The notes beneath the pieces were generated by a model. It was not told where the DNA came from. It saw only the letters and a program-made list of their open reading frames with translations, and did not search any database. Made by a program: the position numbers and the translations under genes. Source: Elysia crispata (Eukaryota > Mollusca > Gastropoda > Plakobranchidae). From it: DNA of 64,000 bases. Location: NCBI GenBank assembly GCA_033675545.1, contig JAWDGP010005686.1, positions 712,501-776,500 on the forward strand, read 5' to 3'. This document shows positions 38,501 through 49,600 of this stretch, piece after piece (position 1 is the stretch's first letter; every line of letters starts with the position of its first letter).

Positions 38501-41500
38501 TTTCCTCCTCTAGCTTTAATTTTTTTTTTTTGGTATTAGATATTGTCTCAGGAGTTGTTTTTAAATCACAATGAAAGGAAAGCTCTTCAGCTTGAAAATT
38601 AAAATGTTAGAGGCCATGAGAAAAATTCCTCCTTAGCTTTCTGAAGATTATAAAGAGACTCTTGAACAATAATTTAACATGTGCTAATACTTTAAATTTA
38701 TATTTCATTGTCTACCATTAGTTAACTCCACTTAAAGTAAATTGTAAATTTCCTGGGTTAGAAGGAATTCATAAAACTGGAGTATGGATTTTGTTGCCTT
38801 TTTTTGTTATTCAGGTCCATGCCAGCTCCGTCCGAAGCAAATTTAGCACACTCATCCAGAAAGATAGGCATACATGAAGATATTAAGCCAGAGGAAATCT
38901 CACACAGTGGCAACAATGGGAGTGGAAAATCAGGAAGGAACCTGATGGAGCAACATTGCGAACCTTGCCCTGTCGGTCTGACTAGGCTGGATATAACCAA
39001 ACCAACTCCTGCTTCAGCCAAACTTTTTACCTCTGACCTCAAAAGATCAGTGCCTGAGGCTGCTTCGTCTGGAAATGAATCCAATAGTTCTGGAACTTTT
39101 AAGATAGCGGACAGGGCCAAGGAAGGTAACAGCTCAAAACCTGATAAAGCACTGCCTTCCCAATCATTTAGTGACTTGTTTGGTGATGGTAATTCTGTGA
39201 GTGAATCTCTGCCCAGTTCCACTGGGAAAAAATGGGGATATCAAACTTTGTTGCATGCAGATGAATGCAAAGATTTTATTCCAAGTGTGTTTGTTCGTCA
39301 GAGAATGAAAAAGAGGGGTAACTGTGTTGTATCAGGTACAGACGATGACAATGATATAGGTGTCAGCAAAAGTTCAAGCAAACTGAAGAAAATGATGTCA
39401 CTATTTGATGATGAGGAGGAGGATAGCAATAAGACTAAAATTGGTGATAGGAAACATTCAGGTGCATCAAAAAGGAAATTCCTTTTTGATGATGACAGTG
39501 AGGAAGATATTAGTGATAGCAGTGCCCTAAAGAGAAATTGTAAAAGCGATGTGAGCTTCAAAAGTGGGCAGGAAACAAGTTCATGTGCTGCAACTGATAC
39601 TAAGCCAAACGATTTGGATCAGGAGAGTATCCTCTGTTCGCCTGCAGAGAGAAACGGTGATTCTGACCTGACAAACATTGATTCCAAAGGCATGGCAATC
39701 TCTGACAAAGACCCTGCTCTAGAAGTCTTTGAGACAAGGACAGAATCATCTGCAAGTGAAACAAAATTTGTGGACTGCGGAAAAACTTATGTCTTGCCAG
39801 GGGCTCATGCTGCTCAATCCAAAGTAGGTTGGGTAAGTGCTGCATCAAAGAAGATAAAAATAAAGTCAAAGGTTGAAGATGAATCTGGACTTTTTGGACA
39901 AGATAATGATGTCAAGCCAGATGTAGAGGTGAGAAACTTTTTCAGCAAGATTTGTGTGAAAGCATAATTGTGCTCGTAGTATTCGTACCAAAATGTTGCC
40001 ATCAGTTGATAACACATGAATTATGCAAACACACGTAATCCACACAATATGAAAGGAACATGCAAAAAACTTATTTCTTAGATTTGATCTTGTTGCAGAT
40101 AGTATGTTATGACTTATGAATGCATGAACTTTTTGCATTCATAGAAGTAAGTTTTATTCCATGTTTTGAAGCTTTTCTGGAACATAAAGCATGTTTGTGA
40201 AAAAAGAATAGATCACGTTTCTTCTCTTCTCTGATATGACAGGAAGCTCCTAGAGATTGTTTGACAACTACAGTCCGCCACAAAAGAGAACTATATGGTC
40301 TAAAAAAACTTGAAGCTGTCTCTCAGCTTTTTAATCCTTGATAATTAATCTTTGTTGGTCTATATTGATTACAAGTACTTAGATGTGTAACAAACCATCC
40401 ACCAGATAGTGAAGACCTAAAATAAAATCAAGTCAGTCCAACAGTGAAAATCAAGATGCTCTCCAAAAGGGTTTAGCACAGTATGTCCCTCGTAATGAAT
40501 GCTTTGAAACTTTGCTTACTATTTAGCGAAATATTGCATAATTTAAACCAATTTTATCAAGCTCAGTAAAATGCACATTTCTAGATATTAGTACTTTTAA
40601 GATGTTCAATTAACATTGATTGAGATAAAATCGACATATTTTTGCTAACATTCTTTTGTCAATATTATTTTATGAGAGCATCTTCATAAATAGTACTTCG
40701 GTCTTTTAAAAAGATTATTATGGTCTCAGTGACTGTTTGATTTTTATTGTTCTACCCGAAGCTCATATTTTCTTGTATGTGTAGCTGATTCGCGATGCTA
40801 CTGGCAAAATTTTGAGAAACCTGTGTGAGGTGGAATTAACAGAGCTTGTAGTACGCCAGCCAGACTCGAGGTCAAAGTTGTGCCAAGATTCAAACGACAA
40901 AACTGGAAATCAAAAGAACTTTAAGAGATTTAAGAAGGTAATTTTTAAAAAAATGTCTCCTTGGACCTTTTCAAAAGACATTGTAGAAAACAATAATAGT
41001 TTTTAGAAGTTAACACCATGTTCCTCTTTTTTTAAGCAATTTTTTTTTTATTCACAGAAAAAGTTTTTCTTACAAATAAAACATAAGAAAATTTCCCTAT
41101 GCCTCTTTTAAGAATAAAAGTTATGCTTTTCATAGAATCTTTCCTCCACTAACTGAAATAGAAGCATTAGTAACACCTGCCATGACCACTTGAGGTCGGT
41201 ATTACACTTTCTTTGTGTCTTGGTCTCTAAGGTGCACAAAAAGAATATGTGGCTTTGTGACAGTACAAGGCAAGTTTTAGAAAATGTGGCTAATTCAAAG
41301 AGAGATAAAAGTCTCAAAACAAGAGGCTTAAAAATTAATTTCATTGTCCCATATGTTTCCAGTATATTTAATCGTGTCATCATTGAACAAGGAATGCTTA
41401 ATTTCTTATTCGATGTAAAAGATGTGCGGATAGAAGCAATCAGTGAAACTGAGACTAGGCTCCAAGTGCTGCAAATTTTGCATAGTGACCAGATATGGCA

Positions 41501-44500
41501 TTTATATTTAATCGCACCTGCTCTAAGAGCATAATTCATATATCTATGATGTGTAATTGCTGTAAAATATTTTTATAATTTAAACTTGTATTTATTTTGA
41601 CCTGCCAAGATAGAACAGGATCTGTGATATCTTTCTATGATTTAATTTATCCTATATTTGTAAGTTAATGGGGTACCAAAAAGCACTGATGTAAGACAGT
41701 GAAGATGAATCTGATCGAGACTATTTGTATTTAACTAAGCAATTTAAAGCTGAAACATAGGAACATTTGCAAAGAGTCCGTCTCTAGCAAAAAGTATTCT
41801 ATCTAACAGTAGTAGTTTATTCAAAACTAATAAGTTCTGTATGTGAAATAATATAAGAATGAAATTTTGTGTTTATTTATTACGACCTTTTAAAAACCAC
41901 TCTATTGTTTTCTAATATACTACAATTAATGCACAGTTTATGGCCATATAACAAAAAAGTATTTGAGCTAGAATTTTTGTTCTTGCTTGTCTTTAGAGCC
42001 TGTTTTATTTATTTTTCAACGCCAACTTTAAAATATAATATATTTGTCATCATCGTGGTTGGAAGTTGTAATAAAATATCGAAAAAAACATAAATTGCTG
42101 TGTAGGCACAGAGCCGCCCAAGTCTACCTGAGTTGACATCTAGGTCACAGGTTAAGGTATTGACACCATGCGGGCCTCGGCAACTAAAATAGCGCTTTTG
42201 TGACGCCATGTGAGGCCTGGACAACTCCAAACAGTTACAGAAGGAAATAGAAGCAACAGAAATGTGATTCTTGTAAAGAATGCTGCAAATCTCATGGACT
42301 GCAAAGAAACAAAACAAAACAGTGTTACGAGAAACTGACACAATCAGATCACTCATAATAGAATATGTAAATGCCAGGCAACCTGTTTTGGCCATGTGAT
42401 GAGAAGAGAGAAACTAGAACATTTTGTGACAACTGGAATGATTGAAGGAAAATGCAGAACGGGTAAACAGCAAGAAAAGATGTTGGATAGATTAAGAAAA
42501 TGGCTAAAAGTAGGACGAGTGACAGATGCACTGAAATAGACGAGGGATAGAGATGTGTGGAAGGTTATGATCGTTGCGCTGAAGAGCACGGCACCTGATT
42601 GATTTATTGCCCCTGATACCTTAATCCATAATTCTTGTCAGGGCACATCTAATCTTCATACCTATAGAGTACGTAATTGTTATAGCTCTTTATGTATTTG
42701 AACAATTTGTGACACTATCGGAACCAAATAAATTTACCGGAGTGAATGAATGATGATTTGATCTCCATCAGGTTCTTAAATTGTATTAATAGATTTAGAT
42801 AAATCTAAGGGCTGTGTTGCTCCTTACGTTCTAGAAATTCGATCAGAATGTGTTAAGTGCGTGGTAAATAATTTTTCTTTTCTGTTTTTTTTTTTTTATT
42901 ATTTTATTTCTGATCTGAAGCATTCTGTGATTAATCTTTGAAAATAAATTCTGTTGTTGCTCAGACCGAGCATGCAGGTGCTGGCAAACTCCCAACCATT
43001 ATTGGTGGACGAGACTTGGAGGAACACAGAGGAACTGTACATAAAGACCTTGAGGATCTCTTCACAAAAGGAGTTGCTGTCAGTGGTTAAATTACATGTT
43101 TATAATCTTAGATTTCATCTTTTTTTTTACTTTTTTTACTTTCTGTGTGTATTGTCCAGGAAAAGCTCTTCATTGACACTTCCCCATTCAGTCTACCAAA
43201 AAAAAATTAGATATTTAATCACAGTTACAGTGATACATTTCTTGAATTTGAAAAATCAGGGGTTAACTGTAAGTCTAGTGCAACAAAGTTCATATGAATG
43301 TTGAATTGGCCTTGATTTTTTCTTAAGGTCTGAACAAAGTGGCTTTCTATATTTAATGTAACTACATTCTGAATCACTCAAGTTTGGGATATTGATATTA
43401 TTTTTAATTGCAAAGTGCATTAGAGACTAAGAGAACATCAGAAGAAAAAAAAAAATTGATGATTGTTGAATATTGAGTGCTTGAGGGCTTAACCTAAAGA
43501 TCATTGTAGAAAATTGTTTTGAATGAATTACTGTCAACACTTGAGGTATGAATGCAGTGGTATTGCTAGGGGCCAATTTTCCATTCATCTCTCTTGTTCA
43601 TTTTTTTCTGTGGTTTCAATATCCATGCAGCTCAAGGAACTGCATGTAGTTTTATCGCGATTATGGTGTTATTTCTTGCTCTTTCTTGAAATTTCATTTT
43701 TTTTTACAGCGACAAAATGAACGAGACGAGGAAGAAAGACAAAACAGAGATCTTTTTGAGTGAGTACACAGTATTAAAGTAGGTCAAAGAAATTTAAAAA
43801 GAATGAGATACTCACCAAGGAGCTAGATAGCAAGAAATCTTCAAAGAAGAGCGCCTCTCATTGCAAGGTTTTTAGTATTTCAACCTTGTGAACTCCTGAC
43901 ACTGTGGAAGTTGGGCCACATCTAAGACATGACTCTCTCTTAAATGCCCGCTTGCTACCCATTTTTTTGCATGGCTTGGAATTCAAAGCCAGATGGTTGG
44001 GATTCTAGCTCACTACTTCAGCCAGCTTAGTTCCTATAGAAGAAGGCAAGTGCTTTGCATTGGAGGGAAGGAGATAATGTAGTACACTGATCTGATTCTA
44101 AGGACACTATAGGCTAGGCTATCTGTACTGCTGTATTCCCATAAGTCCACTCTCCTGATTGAGGCTATCAAACTGGCTTCTGGAGACTATTCATTCTGTG
44201 GCACCTCATCAGTAATCATGTCTTTATTTCTGTTTACTCTCTGTGTTTGAGCACCACTTTGTCTGATTACTTCTTTCATTTTGAGACTGTCTGGCCTCTT
44301 GTGCTGCTTCAGGGACTCTTCATTTCTTGTTAGCTTTAGCTATTTTTAGACTGTCTTATTGCCTCTTGTGCTGCTTCAAGGACTCTTTGTTTCTTTTTGG
44401 TTTTAGCTAATTTTTAGACAGTTTTATGGCCTCTTGTGCTGCTTCAAGGACTCTTTGTTTCTTTTTGGTTTTAGCTCTTGTTTAGACTGTTTTTACCACT

Positions 44501-45914
44501 GTAAGACTTCCAACATTGTGAACAATTCGGCTTTGGGCAACATATTATTTTAAGATAGATTTCTATGGGATTTTTGGCAATGTTTTGCAACAATACATTG
44601 CCATTATTGCGAAATACTTAAGACTTGGATAAACCTCAAATCATTTCTTCTGTATTTTCTTAATTTAAAATCTGATTGCATCTCTGATTTGATCCTTTGT
44701 ATGGCTTTTCAGATCTTGATCGGATGCTCCAAGCCTGATAGTTCAGTGATGCCTCCTGTTTTTATATGTTTGTCTTCTTTTTCAGGAAAGATGCCACGAC
44801 TGAGATTTTCCCATCAACTTTAAGCAATTATATTGGTCAATGCTGTTTATTGCGTTTTGAATTCCGTTCTTCAGGAATATTATTTCTTTTGCAGACATCC
44901 ATTGTTTCTTATGTTATTCCATACACCTCTGAGTATTTTGTGCAGCATGTCTATTATCTTCTAGCATCTCTAGTACTGCATGACTTCCAAAGCAATTTAG
45001 CTCTTGGCTTGTGTACTACTGTTCTGATTTCATGCGGGCTTGCGGGCTTGGGCATTTTTTATGGAACTTTATCCCAGGTGCAGCTGCCCATAAGAGGTAT
45101 ATTTCTGTGGAGGTAACTATCTATCTGGATCAGAGATGTTTTCATCCCTATCTTGCCTGCCAATAATAAAGGAGAAACTAGTCATAATTTTGTGTTCATC
45201 ATTGAAGCCAAATTACATTTTATATAATGAAACCAAAAACTTTATACATAAGAGATCAACTAAAATGATTTTTGTGGCAGTGTACACTTGCCTATGGCGA
45301 GAACTAGGCACCATCCCTAATATCGTGCATCAGTAAGATTATATTTTCCTTTTATATCTTCATATCTTTCTATTTCTTTACAATTTTAACAGCCTGCTTT
45401 TGGTTGCTTTTTACTCTATCCTTTTCATGTTTTTTGTGAACAAGTTACATCCACAACAGTTGCCCCACAGGCTCCAAGGTTTTTTTCTTTATCTTTTCTT
45501 TTCTTCTTTTTTCTTGGTGTTAATTTTAATTTTCAGAGAAGTTGCATGACTGATTCTTCTTACCTGCTCTGTCTTTATTCGAGTTCAAGTCTGAGAATAA
45601 CAATTTTTTTTCCTCAAGAAATTTCAATGAATCAGATCCAAAAAGTAATTTTGTTGCATGCCTTACATGGTGAGATTTTTGGGTCTTGACCTTCACATGT
45701 GTATGAAATCTTCACAAAATTTCAAGAGTAAATACCATCAGAGTTCAGACTATGTGTGTTTGCTGTGGAATGAGGAAGTATCTTTATTTGAGTTTGATGT
45801 ATATAATATGTGTACTTAAATAGTCTACTGAGTCTTTTAAACGTATACCATTTTTTTTTCTCTTTCAGCTGGGACGCTAAGAACAGGAAAACAGCAAACA
45901 GAAGAATCCGTTGA
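27310..45914 (+). CDS. NBN: Nibrin (NBN), 14 coding exons, 860 aa
   Basis: Adaptor of the MRE11-RAD50-NBN complex that senses DNA double-strand breaks and recruits ATM in the nucleus. Coding exons: 27310-27340, 30004-30137, 32686-32843, 33398-33557, 34574-34677, 35246-35360, 36113-36303, 37442-37533, 38085-38205, 38815-39928, 40785-40937, 42965-43078, 43710-43759, 45869-45914. All phases agree. The FHA domain spans about 20-107 (VVGRQN, KFGTFVNG). BRCT1 is about 109-185 (LGG at 136-138, W144) and BRCT2 about 217-328. An acidic, serine-rich linker follows (369-740). The MRE11-binding motif NFKRFKK is at 785-791, followed by AGAGKLPTIIGG as in vertebrates. The C-terminal tail EEERQNRDLFDWD resembles the ATM-binding end. 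Slightly longer than human nibrin (754 aa). Least certain: the exon 12 donor at 43079 (GTCAGT) and whether a further small exon lies near 40243. The exon 1 start MWILESAAHP echoes MWKLLPAAGP. Confidence 0.93.
27657..27879. mobile_element. Small MITE-like element in NBN intron 1
   Basis: CCCAACTCACTTTAAGCTT at 27669-27687 is matched perfectly in inverse at 27849-27867. The similarity extends outward to TGCAG at both ends, giving imperfect terminal repeats of about 31 bp around a 160-bp non-coding core. The target duplication is unclear. Confidence 0.65.
27972..28655 (-). repeat. Right arm of large inverted repeat, in NBN intron 1
   Basis: Partner of 25146-25780. The arms are separated by 2,191 bp that hold NBN exon 1 and the MITE-like element. 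Alignment fades outside about 28,655. Confidence 0.85.
29519..29592. repeat. (CT)n microsatellite in NBN intron 1
   Basis: About 36 uninterrupted CT units, preceded by a shorter CT-rich patch at 29428-29460. Confidence 0.95.
30004..30137 (+). CDS. NBN: NBN coding exon 2 (FHA first half)
   Basis: Acceptor TTGCAG, donor GTAAGT. Encodes GDHRYVVGRQNCDIVV and SVSRRQAVL. The FHA Ser-x-x-His core reads Ser-Arg-Arg-Gln. Confidence 0.93.
30366..30550. repeat. Diverged ~40-65-bp tandem repeat, four copies
   Basis: Each copy has ATCTTTC(T/C)ATGATT, GTAGAAGACA and CTCTTTGTATTAGTT or variants. Length varies by internal loss of the TATTAGTT part. Confidence 0.8.
31000..31503. repeat. 56-bp minisatellite, nine copies, in NBN intron 2
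   Basis: The unit starts GTGTCAGCTCCCTCCCAGGG and continues CAGGGATTAGCATTGCTTGC, CCTGTGAGAGAAACAT. Period is exactly 56 with only scattered point variants (for example AAACAT/CACACAT, CTCCC/ATCCC). AGGGCA and TGCCCT within each unit can pair as a short stem. Confidence 0.97.
31818..31915 (+). mobile_element. Possible SINE head in NBN intron 2
   Basis: GAGCTCAGTAAGTAGGGTGTTGAACTGAC resembles the first half of a tRNA with an A box. The B box is poorly preserved, so the call is weak. Confidence 0.3.
32394..32463. repeat. ~37-bp tandem duplication
   Basis: AGCTAGGTATTTTGGTTTTA followed by ATGCACAAATA occurs twice back to back. Confidence 0.9.
32686..32843 (+). CDS. NBN: NBN coding exon 3 (FHA second half)
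   Basis: 158 bases. EDVSKFGTFVNGKAV and NDQIKFGGT match the FHA strands after the phosphopeptide loop. Ends TACAG before donor GTGACT. Confidence 0.93.
33398..33557 (+). CDS. NBN: NBN coding exon 4 (BRCT1)
   Basis: 160 bases. LATTSCLEK, LLGGHLVRDW and CDLLIM match the nibrin first BRCT repeat. Donor AAAGGTGAGA. Confidence 0.93.
34574..34677 (+). CDS. NBN: NBN coding exon 5 (BRCT1 end)
   Basis: 104 bases. VICAINNQKHIVTPKYLDDL parallels the human ICALICGRPIVKPEYF segment. Donor GTGAGT, phase 2. Confidence 0.92.
35246..35360 (+). CDS. NBN: NBN coding exon 6 (BRCT2 start)
   Basis: 115 bases. Ends KRRQTLLEGLKFYFLSPLQ, matching ERKQIFKGKTFIFLNAKQ of human nibrin at the start of the second BRCT. 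Donor GTTATC. Confidence 0.92.
36113..36303 (+). CDS. NBN: NBN coding exon 7 (BRCT2)
   Basis: 191 bases. STAGGQPILLEDGSDEDAEA, then EGTVVVLVTKDV. Starts after CAG at 36110-36112; the frame upstream to 36050 is intronic. Donor GTAGGC. Confidence 0.9.
37442..37533 (+). CDS. NBN: NBN coding exon 8 (BRCT2 end)
   Basis: 92 bases. Encodes DPEIGTAIL and NMVDYCNP, like EAEIGLAVI and KNYCDP of human nibrin. Donor GTGTGT, phase 1. Confidence 0.9.
38085..38205 (+). CDS. NBN: NBN coding exon 9 with SQ/TQ cluster
   Basis: 121 bases. ASQIMSQMADIDSTQVS holds two SQ and one TQ sites within 14 residues, candidate ATM targets. Acceptor TTTTAG, donor GTACAT. Confidence 0.88.
38815..39928 (+). CDS. NBN: NBN coding exon 10, long acidic linker
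   Basis: 1,114 bases, codons 370-740. Low-complexity, Ser-, Asp- and Glu-rich, probably disordered. Recurrent LF-acidic motifs: SDLFGDG, MSLFDDEEED, FLFDDDSEED, SGLFGQDND. The last is followed by VKPDVEV, echoing LFKDTKPELEIDVKV of human nibrin. Read-through past the donor would stop at 39967. Confidence 0.9.
40785..40937 (+). CDS. NBN: NBN coding exon 11, MRE11-binding motif
   Basis: 153 bases. VELTELVVRQ parallels LLLTEFRSLVI, and the exon ends KNFKRFKK, the conserved MRE11-binding stretch (human KNFKKFKK). Donor GTAATT. Confidence 0.93.
42270..42600 (+). mobile_element. LINE 3' fragment in NBN intron 11
   Basis: The plus strand encodes the C-terminal end of an endonuclease/reverse transcriptase polyprotein: CFGHVMRREKLEHFVTTGMI, then GKQQEKMLDRLRKWLKVGRV and TDALK. 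An in-frame stop follows, then RDRDVWKVMIVAL. Upstream, an out-of-frame remnant reads LRETDTIRSLI. It is truncated at the 5' end, interrupted and inactive, in the sense orientation of NBN. Confidence 0.8.
42965..43078 (+). CDS. NBN: NBN coding exon 12
   Basis: Starts TEHAGAGKLPTIIGGRDL, close to PGAGKLPHIIGGSDL of human nibrin. The 3' boundary is uncertain: donor GTCAGT at 43079 keeps phase 0, and GTTGCT at 43073 also would. Without splicing, the frame stops at TAA, 43090. Confidence 0.85.
43710..43759 (+). CDS. NBN: NBN coding exon 13
   Basis: 50 bases. RQNERDEEERQNRDLF, an acidic helix before the C-terminal Phe motif, like KEESLADDLF of human nibrin. Acceptor after a T-run, donor GTGAGT. 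Confidence 0.85.
44284..44494. repeat. 64-68-bp tandem repeat, three copies, in NBN intron 13
   Basis: Units begin AGACTGTCT or AGACAGTTT at 44284, 44348 and 44416, each with CCTCTTGTGCTGCTTCA and GACTCTT. A partial fourth starts at 44484. Confidence 0.92.
45869..45914 (+). CDS. NBN: NBN terminal coding exon 14
   Basis: 46 bases after TTTCAG. Completes an Asp codon, then WDAKNRKTANRRIR and stop. The basic end resembles YNPYLKRRR of human nibrin. Confidence 0.85.
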
Positions 45915-46630
45915 AACTCGTAGATGCACCGGAAAAAAGAAAGACATGTTCTATTTGATCTTACCTGATTTTATCATTAGGAGACGGTAGAGTAGATAAA
46001 AGTTTAAACTAACACTGAGGATTATGCAAAGTTGAACTGAATGAACAGCAAGGAGACCATTGTGGCTGCCTCAATGTTTTCTGTTGGCAAACACCTCGTC
46101 CATTTTAATAACTATTCATTGTTTGATTTGTGTGGCTTTCATAGTTAAATTGTTGTTTTTTTTTAAATTGAAAATTTCTGAACTGGGTTGTAACTAGCTG
46201 GATGTTATGTTTTTTCCCTGCAATTACAAAAACATGCCTTTTGTGTCTCAGTTCAAGGATGTCAAATAGGCCTAATGTAAATCTCTTTTTTGTTTTTGTT
46301 TCTTTGCTTTAGCAAGCACGAGTATATAAATACATGCATACTCTGTAATGTCAAGAACAATACTGGAGTTTGCAAAAAAAATTATTGAGTGCAGTCAGAG
46401 GAGGAGGATTATTGTATGATTTTAAAGCTTATATATATATATAAAACTAAACATGTAGAGTCACCAAAAAAAAAAAAATAGAAGCTTATGGCAAAAATGA
46501 TGATCCCACTGAAATTAGAGTTTAAAACGAATTGACAATATTTTTAAATCCTGTATAAATCAGAGGCTTTGATGCTTTGATATATACCGTATATGTTTTC
46601 AATTAAGATCAAGTGATAAGGATAAAAAAG

Positions 46631-46636
46631 AATAAA
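46631..46636 (+). promoter_or_regulatory. NBN: Candidate NBN poly(A) signal
   Basis: First AATAAA after the stop codon, about 715 bases downstream. A T-rich tract follows. Others occur at 46840 and beyond 48,440, so the true end is uncertain. Confidence 0.35.
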
Positions 46637-49600
46637 ACAGAGAGTTTTTCTTTTTTAATACTTTTTCTAGATAACTAATTAGTTTTTATTTTTTTTTTTA
46701 TTTATTGAGGATACCATTTCAAAATTTCTTTTTGTAAATATGATATATTATGTCTAAAACTCATCTCTCTTCAACTTCCATCTTTAAATTATACATGCAT
46801 CCTTTTTGCAGAATTAGATGGTATGCAGTCTGCCTCATGGAATAAATGTTTATCATCAGCAATACTCATAGAATTAAAACAAAAATCTCAATGTCTAAAG
46901 ATTACAGGTCAAGAAAGTGGGGGGGAGCCAGAGACCCATGGAACAAAGTTTTTGCAGTCAGTATGGAAGATTGGATCAAGGAAATACCAACACATTTCAA
47001 AATATTAAGTTGAAAAAATGTATTGCTTTGACTACATTCTTAATTTGAACTTGGTTCAATGGCTGTCACTGAGTAATAAACAAATTTAAGGTAAATATTG
47101 AAAGTCGCCATTGGTGATGAGGATCACTATGTGGCAAATTGAAAGTTCAACTGCTGTGTGTTGGACCCAAATAGAATTGTTCTGGAACAACTGATATACT
47201 GGTCTGAAATGAAAAAGACTTGAAGTCAATAGCAAAATACTTTGTTGAAACCTGGAAAAATTGACTAATTAAAAAAAGGTAGGGTTAAAATTTTTCACAG
47301 TTTGTCTCACAGCATGAAAACAGCTGACAAGCAATATGAATTACTATTTTTTTTTTCCATTCTGAAGAAAATTTATGACTTTCCAATGCTAAGAGATTTA
47401 TAGCCTTAATGGGATAAAGTGAGGTTACAATATTCTGCTCGTGGACATTCATGTAACTTAACTACAACAGAAAGGAGTTTGTTACATAGAGATAATAATT
47501 TAAAATTGATTAAAATGTGTGTATATTTATGAATAATATATATATTCACATATTTTTGCAAGCCTACTCTCACTTAACAGTATAAGCCCCCACAGCACGT
47601 TGTAGTGCTCTCTACTTAATTTCATGTTTCATAGAGAATTCAGCTTCATTTAAGATAATTATGTCAAAAAGTCCTAATTTGATTTGTACACTGTACTAAT
47701 AATATACGTATTTGTCTCTAAATTGTTGTGTTTCTTATCTCACTTCCTCTAATTCAATATTCAGGGTTGACCCCTGCTCAGGATCAAATACTACCAAACT
47801 TGTTTTGTTGTACTCGTTCTACTTCTTCCATTCTTTTCTTCTATGAATGAATGTTAGAATACAGTCTTGTCACTGTCATTCATCTTGCTTTTCTTTCTTC
47901 TCTTAATTTTTTGTGAATGATAGAATTGGTCTGTTTTTAACAAAATCATCAGTATCTCCATTATATTTTGTCACAGCTGATTCTTATCATCAGCATCTCC
48001 ATTACATTTTGTCACAGCTGATTTTGTTGCTAAACAATAATATATAAGCTAGTTTTTATGAAAAAATTGTGCATATGGTAGAAACATGCCCTCAATGGCA
48101 TCTGATTGTGCCAGCATGTAGATAAATAGCATGACCACTTTTTAACATTTGTTGTATCTTTTTTTCCTTGTACTGTTTTGAAGATAAACAAGATTGATTA
48201 TCTTGTGCTCAGAATATTTATGTGTGTATGTCTCTCTCTATCCTCTTCTCTCAATTTGGGCAAAAATTTATTTCATGAGTGTGTACTATGACTATTGAAA
48301 TGAAGAAGAATGGCTTTTGAAATGCAATAAGGGGGAAGGGAAATGAAATCTACAGTCAACATTTACATTTTTCATATTTTCTCATTTGCTAACTGTACGT
48401 ATATAAAAATATGAAAGTAATGGATTGAGTTAATCATAGTTAATGCAATAAAATCAATGGAAATGAAGCACATTTTTCTGAAGTGATGCTAGGCCTAAAC
48501 AAGATGGAAACTAATGCTGCTATTTCCAACTATTTTAACAGCACTGCTCATAGTCACAAGATTATTTGTGCTTAAGTATTTTATTTCTTGTTTCCCCTTA
48601 TTATTTTTTTTCTGATTTTCACCCCATCTTATTCTTTTCTCTGCCTCTTTCTATTTAACAAAGCTGCCAATTCAGTATTTTTTAAAATCTGAAATGATGT
48701 TCAAAATACTGACTTAAATTTTTCAATTTTACATAAGTTTTCTTGATAAAATATCTTTACATACAAAAGAAATTTTCCATGTGCAAATGCTTTTTCCCAT
48801 GAAGCCATGGAATCCAATAAAATAAAGCTAGTATCAAATGAAAGAAAAGAAATTGGAGAATTGTCACAAAGACTTGTTCACCTGTTCACATCACAATGAC
48901 AATACAATACATGTAAAAACCTAGAATAAAGTTGAAATTGCCAGGGTGGCGAGAATGTTGATGTCCCATAAAATAAAAATCCACCAAATTGGCAAGACAG
49001 CAGTGAGTTAATAGAATATAAAACCAAATCTAGCTGACGGAAAAAAAATATAAAAGATTTGCAACAATTTTGTGTGAAAAATAGAATGCTCCCTTTTTCT
49101 TGAGAGATAAAGAATGTTTCATTTAAGTTTGGAGATACAACTGTGTGAGATGCTGAGTATCTAATTTTCAGCAGTTTATGAAGTAAATACGTTTTAATCA
49201 ACACCATGAGATTAACATTGTTGGCTTTGAATCTATAATGTGTTATTACTATTCAGCATCCAAATGGCTTTTAAAATAATGAATCTGAGAGTAACTGAGG
49301 GCTGAAACCGGTATTTCAGGGGTTTGCAACTCTGTATGGAGCAACGTTGTCTCTCTTTCAGTATTCCTCAAACCCTTCTCACTCTTTTTATTTTGATTCA
49401 GACAGGACAGTTTTAATCTTGGAATCTATTCTGGTTTTTCTAAAGATTATCATACAGTCTGAAATGACATATTATTCCTCACATAGTCACAGGTGTTGAA
49501 CCCAAGCCCATCTTATATTCAATCTTTGACGCTTATCACTTTTTCTATGAGTAATTTTTATAAACGCTAAGAAAGTGGCTCTCATTTGTAGATTTGGCCA

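Noticed and set aside
38758-39869. Minus-strand frames of 87-154 codons
   Set aside because: Antisense shadows of the large NBN exon 10.
40243-40341. Possible extra NBN exon after ATGACAG (EAPRDCLTTTVRHKRELYG...)
   Set aside because: The frame runs to a stop without a good in-phase donor; exon 10 already joins 40785 in phase 0.
41108-41539. Overlapping open frames of 114 (plus) and 143 (minus) codons in NBN intron 11
   Set aside because: No recognisable family or splice signals, and AT-rich codon composition; probably chance or an old repeat.
44766-45116. 116-codon hydrophobic open frame in NBN intron 13
   Set aside because: T-rich sequence gives Phe/Leu/Ile by chance; no homology recognised and it lies between well-supported exons.
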